From the IMG/VR virus record IMGVR_UViG_3300027742_000016, positions 1 to 42,754 of that record: a DNA stretch of 42,754 nucleotides. One strand, 5' to 3'. This document shows positions 38,680 to 42,754 of this stretch, piece after piece. Below the pieces are notes generated by a model, which saw only the letters and a list, made by a program, of their open reading frames with translations, was not told the origin of the DNA and ran no database searches. Numbering within the stretch: the stretch's first letter is position 1; the number at the start of each line of letters is the position of its first letter. A program made the position numbers and the translations under genes. Source of the stretch: a virus.

Positions 38680-39354
38680 ATGATAGACGAAGAAGAAACC
38701 TTTAGGAGGTTTGGATATAGAAGTATAGATTTAAAACCGAAATCAGGTAAAAGGATAGTTGCTATCTGTGATGATTGTGGTAAAGTTCGAGAAATACAAC
38801 AATCCAAATACCGCTCTTTTTGTCATTCTTGTGCAATAAAAGGAGAAAGGCATCCTCTTTATGGAAAACACCACAGTGAAGAAGCAAAAGAAAAAATGCG
38901 GAAGAATCGTGCCAATATCTTTGGTAGGAACAACCCTTTTTGGGGCAAACATCACACAAAAGAAGCAAAAAATAAAATTCGAGAGAAATTAAAAAAGCGT
39001 AAATTTCCGCAACATCATACAAAACCAGAACTAATCTTTGAAGAGATATGCAAACGCAACCATCTGGATTTTCATTATGTCGGCGATGGGCAATTATGGA
39101 TAGGAAAGAAAGGGAAAAAACAATTAAATCCAGATTTCATAGAAGCCAATGGCAAGAAAATCTGCGTAGAGGTAATGGGTGCATACTGGCATAGTCCTTT
39201 ATTAAATCAAAACATTAAGTTGGCAAGAACGCTTGACTACCGAAAGAATTTTTATCAGAAATATAAATGGACACCCATATTCATTTGGGATACCGATTTA
39301 CTGCGTAAAGATGCTGAACAATTTGTCTTATATCAATTGAAGGAGGTTGTTTGA
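38680..39354 (+). CDS. Homing endonuclease, NUMOD3 plus Vsr-like nuclease, copy 2 (224 aa)
   Basis: Zinc ribbon (CDDCGK ... CHSCAIKG), two NUMOD3 motifs (HPLYGKHHSEEAKEKM, NPFWGKHHTKEAKNKI), then the Vsr-like domain (QHHTKPELIFEEICKRNHLD, GDGQLWIGKKG, NPDFIEANGKK, CVEVMGAYWH). Paralogue of 20341-21129. It sits between the tape measure and the next tail gene behind an AT-rich stretch (38646-38679) that may be its promoter. Probably free-standing and invasive. Confidence 0.8.
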   Translation: MIDEEETFRRFGYRSIDLKPKSGKRIVAICDDCGKVREIQQSKYRSFCHSCAIKGERHPLYGKHHSEEAKEKMRKNRANIFGRNNPFWGKHHTKEAKNKIREKLKKRKFPQHHTKPELIFEEICKRNHLDFHYVGDGQLWIGKKGKKQLNPDFIEANGKKICVEVMGAYWHSPLLNQNIKLARTLDYRKNFYQKYKWTPIFIWDTDLLRKDAEQFVLYQLKEVV

Positions 39355-39356
39355 GA

Positions 39357-39953
39357 ATGCAACGAATGAGGATTAAATGCAAAGCACTGTTCAGCGACAA
39401 GTTCGTAACGTATATCTTCGGAGGTCTGAACTGGAATCACTTCCTTTATGATTACACACTTGATGCTAATTTCACTCCTTACACACAAGACATAGAAATA
39501 AACGTAGCAGTAAGCAGCACGACAACAGTAAAAATAGGCAGTTGTGAATTTATTTACCCCTTGCCGATTAAGCACACAACAATAATAGATGGCGTGTTAA
39601 GGGGGTTTGTAAAGGTCAAATTTGAATGCGCTTCGGGTACTGCATATCTGGAAAAGATTATGGCAACACTGAAAGCGATAGATAATGATGGAAACAAACG
39701 AGCGATAGAAAAGTACGGTATCGCAACGGATTTAAATGCAACGGCATCAGTAACAAAATCCATACCATTCTTCTTTGATATATCTTCAGAAAAGAAAGAT
39801 GCTGAAGGTAACGTAATAAGCGAACTGAAATACAACGAACGAATACTACTTGAAATAGCTCTTTATGGTAAGGTAAGCGCGGGCACAGGCAAATATTATT
39901 TAAGCTGCGAGATAGATAAGGATGACATTTATATAGATATCCCGGTGGTGTGA
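39357..39953 (+). CDS. Beta-rich tail protein (about 198 aa), related to 27200
   Basis: The ATG at 39357 follows AAGGAGG (39341-39347); TTG 39351 is an alternative. Beta-sandwich pattern shared with the protein at 27200 (TAYLEKI ... LLEIALYGKV ... YIDIPVV). Follows the tape measure (after the inserted endonuclease), the usual place of distal tail or baseplate proteins. Confidence 0.6.
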   Translation: MQRMRIKCKALFSDKFVTYIFGGLNWNHFLYDYTLDANFTPYTQDIEINVAVSSTTTVKIGSCEFIYPLPIKHTTIIDGVLRGFVKVKFECASGTAYLEKIMATLKAIDNDGNKRAIEKYGIATDLNATASVTKSIPFFFDISSEKKDAEGNVISELKYNERILLEIALYGKVSAGTGKYYLSCEIDKDDIYIDIPVV

Positions 39954-39963
39954 AAAAGAAAAA

Positions 39964-42276
39964 ATGACAAATTACGGAGGTTTCCCATATTCATTTCCAT
40001 TATATTTCGGGGCAGGCAGCGGAGGAGTGGGAGAAGCAGCAGAAGTAGGCGATATGTTCCTTTCAGACTTTGATGAAGAGTTGATATTCAATCTGATTAA
40101 AGAGAATCCCAGATCAAGAACGCGAACGATACGGAACTATTATACGCCGCAATCGGATTATCCAAGCACAATAAAGGAAGAAATAGGCACTAAGGAACTA
40201 TCCTTTTTCGGTTTTTTCGATTATAGTCTCGTAGAATCGAAGCATATAAGAGAACGGAAACTGGACTATTTTCTTAGGAGTAACAACAAACTTCTACTGA
40301 TAAGTATCCCGCGTGATTACGCTACGTTTTTCAATCTCAAAAATATCGGTGACGTGGATGACGCTTCGTTCAGGGATATTGATACTTTTAATATGGATGG
40401 GAGTGCAGAAAAACATCCGTTAGGGCAGATGCGGCTGGCGGTAGATAGCAGATGCAGCACGGACGGTGCGAAGAAAGGAGATAATGGAGCTATGCAGAAC
40501 CGAGCGGTACAATTAGATGCTTTAAATGAATATGTTAGTTTTAATCTGACACAAAGCAATCTCAAACTGCCAGTTGGCAACTATGAATACATAATACGCG
40601 CAAAAGCAGAACAAGCAGATACGGTAAAGATAGAAGTGCTGAATCTTGATGACACAGACGAATGGGCTTCCATTTATACGCCCGGAGCGGTAAATATCAC
40701 ATGCCTAAAAGCGTTTAAAGAGAAATTATATGCGGGCACTTCAGACGGCAAAATATACGTAACAGAAGACGGCGAGAACTTCTCTCTTGCATTTAATACC
40801 GGTGAAGCGGAAGTGCATTGCTTAGAGGAATATGAGGACTGTTTATATGCGGGTACGGGCAACAATGGTAAGATATTTAAGTATGACGAGGCAGCATGGA
40901 TACTTGATAAAAATACGGGTGAGACGGATGTGTTTTATCTTAAGGGATTTCATGATACACTCTATGCAGGTACTGGTGCAAACGGGAAAATATTTGGATT
41001 GAAAATAGGATGTTGGATGGAAAAATATAATTTAAACGAATCATCAGTTTTTAGTTTGGAAAAGCATAACAATACACTCTATGCAGGTACTGGTGCAAAT
41101 GGAAAAATATATAGATTAGATTATTATGATCCTTCTGATTTCCCGTACAGCGCTCATTATTCCACTCCTGGAAGTCAACCATCGGGCTTAGCATGGGACG
41201 GCACAAATATTTGGAGTTGCGATAAGTCAACAGGGAAGATATACAAACATAACGGAGATATGACTGTACACACCGAATATACGCCTTCCGGAGTCGTAGC
41301 GGGATATAAACCATCGGGCTTAGCATGGGACGGCACAAATATTTGGAGTTGCGATCCAATAAATGATAAAATATATAAACATGATGTTGGCGATCCCAAT
41401 TTAGCAGTTCTTAATACATATAATTCGCCTGATACACAACCATCGGGCTTAGCATGGGACGGCACAAATATTTGGAGTTGCGATCGAAGCACATATAAGA
41501 TATATAAACACGATACGGATATTATAAATTTGCTTGCCACTTATGATGCCATCGGGTCTGCTCCAACTGGTTTAGCATGGGACGGATATAGAATATGGAG
41601 TTGTGATAAGAATACAGATAAAATATACAAACACAATACGGATATAACAGTGGATTATTCCTATTCGGAAGTGAATATAACAGGATTGGCGTTTGATGGT
41701 TCCTATATGTGGTTTTGTAGAGACACTATTGTTGATTGGTTCTTTAAAGGGGCTATTCATTTTTACGAGGTATCCGATACCGCGGATACTAATATTTATA
41801 CGTTAAAATCCTTTGAAGATACCCTCTATGCAGGTGGTGATGGCGGGAATGTTTATAAAACGTCAGATGGCGATAGTTGGAGTACCGATTATGCAACGGG
41901 TGAAACAGAAATACGAAGTTTTTTAGATTTGGGAGGTAAGTTATATGCAGGTACAGGCAATAATGGCAAATTATATGTATTAAATGGAGTTTGGTCTCTG
42001 AGTAAAGATTTAGATGACAATGGGATTTATGCTGGCGTATCGTGGGGAAATCATAATTTTATCGGCACTGGCGCAAACGGTAACATATATACATACCGGA
42101 ACGGCATACTGGCAGGCGAGCAGAAGATACTTACGACTTCTTATGCCTTATACAAACTCCCGTTCCGCATAACGAACCTTGATATAGCGGACTCAATACA
42201 GTTTAAGGTAACGAAAGACGGTTCGGTTGCTGCATGGGCAAACATAGATTTTCTTTGTTTCGTGGCGACCCGATAA
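39964..42276 (+). CDS. Large tail/receptor-binding protein with nested propeller repeats (770 aa)
   Basis: The N-terminal ~230 residues form a tail-attachment part. From ~240 on there are LYAGTGxNGKIY blades (AGTSDGKIYV, AGTGNNGKIFK, AGTGANGKIFG, AGTGANGKIYR). In the middle (~405-560) a different set of four blades is inserted: PSGLAWDGTNIWSCD...KIYKH. Then LYAG blades resume (AGGDGGNVYK, AGTGNNGKLYV). The C-terminal ~60 residues form another beta domain. This suggests a beta-propeller with a second propeller-like insert. Likely receptor binding; DNA repeats allow recombination. Confidence 0.75.
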   Translation: MTNYGGFPYSFPLYFGAGSGGVGEAAEVGDMFLSDFDEELIFNLIKENPRSRTRTIRNYYTPQSDYPSTIKEEIGTKELSFFGFFDYSLVESKHIRERKLDYFLRSNNKLLLISIPRDYATFFNLKNIGDVDDASFRDIDTFNMDGSAEKHPLGQMRLAVDSRCSTDGAKKGDNGAMQNRAVQLDALNEYVSFNLTQSNLKLPVGNYEYIIRAKAEQADTVKIEVLNLDDTDEWASIYTPGAVNITCLKAFKEKLYAGTSDGKIYVTEDGENFSLAFNTGEAEVHCLEEYEDCLYAGTGNNGKIFKYDEAAWILDKNTGETDVFYLKGFHDTLYAGTGANGKIFGLKIGCWMEKYNLNESSVFSLEKHNNTLYAGTGANGKIYRLDYYDPSDFPYSAHYSTPGSQPSGLAWDGTNIWSCDKSTGKIYKHNGDMTVHTEYTPSGVVAGYKPSGLAWDGTNIWSCDPINDKIYKHDVGDPNLAVLNTYNSPDTQPSGLAWDGTNIWSCDRSTYKIYKHDTDIINLLATYDAIGSAPTGLAWDGYRIWSCDKNTDKIYKHNTDITVDYSYSEVNITGLAFDGSYMWFCRDTIVDWFFKGAIHFYEVSDTADTNIYTLKSFEDTLYAGGDGGNVYKTSDGDSWSTDYATGETEIRSFLDLGGKLYAGTGNNGKLYVLNGVWSLSKDLDDNGIYAGVSWGNHNFIGTGANGNIYTYRNGILAGEQKILTTSYALYKLPFRITNLDIADSIQFKVTKDGSVAAWANIDFLCFVATR
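41179..41484 (+). repeat. Three perfect 45-bp direct repeats in the propeller gene
   Basis: Identical 45-bp copies at 41179-41223, 41311-41355 and 41440-41484 encode PSGLAWDGTNIWSCD. Spacers of 87 and 84 nt are unrelated or weakly related. A diverged fourth copy is at 41566-41607. Such identity inside one gene supports gain or loss of blades by recombination. Confidence 0.95.
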
Positions 42277-42289
42277 TATTTTAAGAAAG

Positions 42290-42309
42290 TTGTAAACGTT
42301 CTATTTAAA
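42290..42309 (+). promoter_or_regulatory. Late-type promoter 4 (tail fibre operon)
   Basis: TTGTAAACGT (42290-42299) then TATTTAAA (42302-42309); the motif is 45 nt before the ATG at 42335. Same geometry as late promoters 1 and 2. Confidence 0.7.
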
Positions 42310-42334
42310 AAGAAAAAAGGAGAAAAAAGAAAAC

Positions 42335-42754
42335 ATGGTTTGGTATGATGTGCATTCGGAATGCCCGGATCCTCCGAACTGCGAAGAAAATCAGAAAATT
42401 GATCATACAGAATGGAATGCAATGGTGGCGTATATAAAGGACAAGATACGCGGGATGGCATTTACCGCACCGACAGCAGAGGATAACGGTAAATATCTAA
42501 AATATGTTCATGCTACACCTGGGTTCATACTCGATATACCTGCTGATGGTGGCTCAACATTCCTCGGATTGACGGATACACCCGCGGCATATACGGGGCA
42601 GGCAGGTAAATATCCCAAAGTAAATACAGGGGAGACGGCACTCGAATTCGGAACGCCATCTGGTGCTGGTGATTTCATGGCAGACGGTTCCGTGCCGATG
42701 ACAGGCGATTTAGATGCGGGAGATCAGGATGTCAAAAACGCATCTATGTTTGCG
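42335..42754 (+). CDS. Tail fibre protein, N-terminal part (open at right edge)
   Basis: Starts MVWYDVHSECPDPPNCEEN with AAAAGGAGAAAA upstream. Contains segments typical of fibres (DNGKYLKYVHATPGFILDIP, LGLTDTPAAYTGQAGKYPKV, GSVPMTGDLDAGDQDVKNAS) which mediate trimerisation in phage fibres. It leaves the window after exactly 140 codons and in frame with the protein open at base 1, so both pieces are probably one gene of a circular or permuted genome. Confidence 0.8.
   Translation, partial: MVWYDVHSECPDPPNCEENQKIDHTEWNAMVAYIKDKIRGMAFTAPTAEDNGKYLKYVHATPGFILDIPADGGSTFLGLTDTPAAYTGQAGKYPKVNTGETALEFGTPSGAGDFMADGSVPMTGDLDAGDQDVKNASMFA

Overview
The window is most likely the complete, circularly permuted genome of a tailed (head-tail, Caudoviricetes-type) archaeal virus. 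Every gene I can support is on the + strand. Archaeal hosting is indicated by TATA boxes of the TTTATATA type placed about 25-35 nt before start codons, an archaeal-style lipoprotein, AbrB and ribbon-helix-helix (RHH) regulators, many small zinc-ribbon proteins and an archaeal-type TnpB element. A methanogen or methane-oxidising (ANME-type) host would fit, but the sequence does not prove it. No integrase, DNA polymerase, primase or helicase is recognisable, so replication probably uses host enzymes. The open frame leaving the right edge (42335-42754, exactly 140 codons) continues in phase into the frame open at base 1, giving one plausible tail-fibre protein across the junction.

Layout. 42335-end plus 1-2012: tail fibre and a DUF2341/lectin-like adhesion protein. 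2077-3294: a caspase-like cysteine peptidase. 3447-13819: the accessory and presumed early region of small, overlapping (ATGA-coupled) genes. It holds an AbrB protein, PD-(D/E)XK nucleases, helix-turn-helix (HTH) and RHH proteins, two HNH proteins (one fused to a Dam-type adenine methyltransferase), a lipoprotein, a secreted Cys/His/Glu protein and about ten zinc-ribbon miniproteins. 13831-15553: terminase small and large subunits. 15561-16989: an RHH gene whose promoter lies inside an array of 11-bp iterons, then small regulatory or zinc genes. 17104-31683: head module (portal, Mu F-like protein, neck protein, protease/scaffold, decoration protein, major capsid protein, holin-like protein, fibres, head-tail connectors), interrupted by two homing endonucleases. 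31684-33282: a TnpB element beside a small inverted-repeat element. 33249-42276: tail module (tube proteins, frameshifted assembly chaperones, 962-aa tape measure, a third homing endonuclease, and a 770-aa protein with propeller repeats).

How it fits together. Four late-type promoters share TTGTAAACGT placed 12-13 bp before a TATA-like box. They precede the portal gene, the capsid operon, the tail tube and the tail fibre, so a single regulator probably times virion assembly. A different promoter type, carrying ACGTGCC downstream of the TATA box, drives the peptidase and AbrB genes. The most unusual items are the parC-like 11-bp iteron array around the promoter of an RHH gene, the caspase-like peptidase with an internal ribosome-binding site, the HNH-Dam fusion, the duplicated and diverged adhesin, and exact 45-bp repeats inside the propeller-bearing tail protein. 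All functions are inferred from reading the sequence; no database search was possible.
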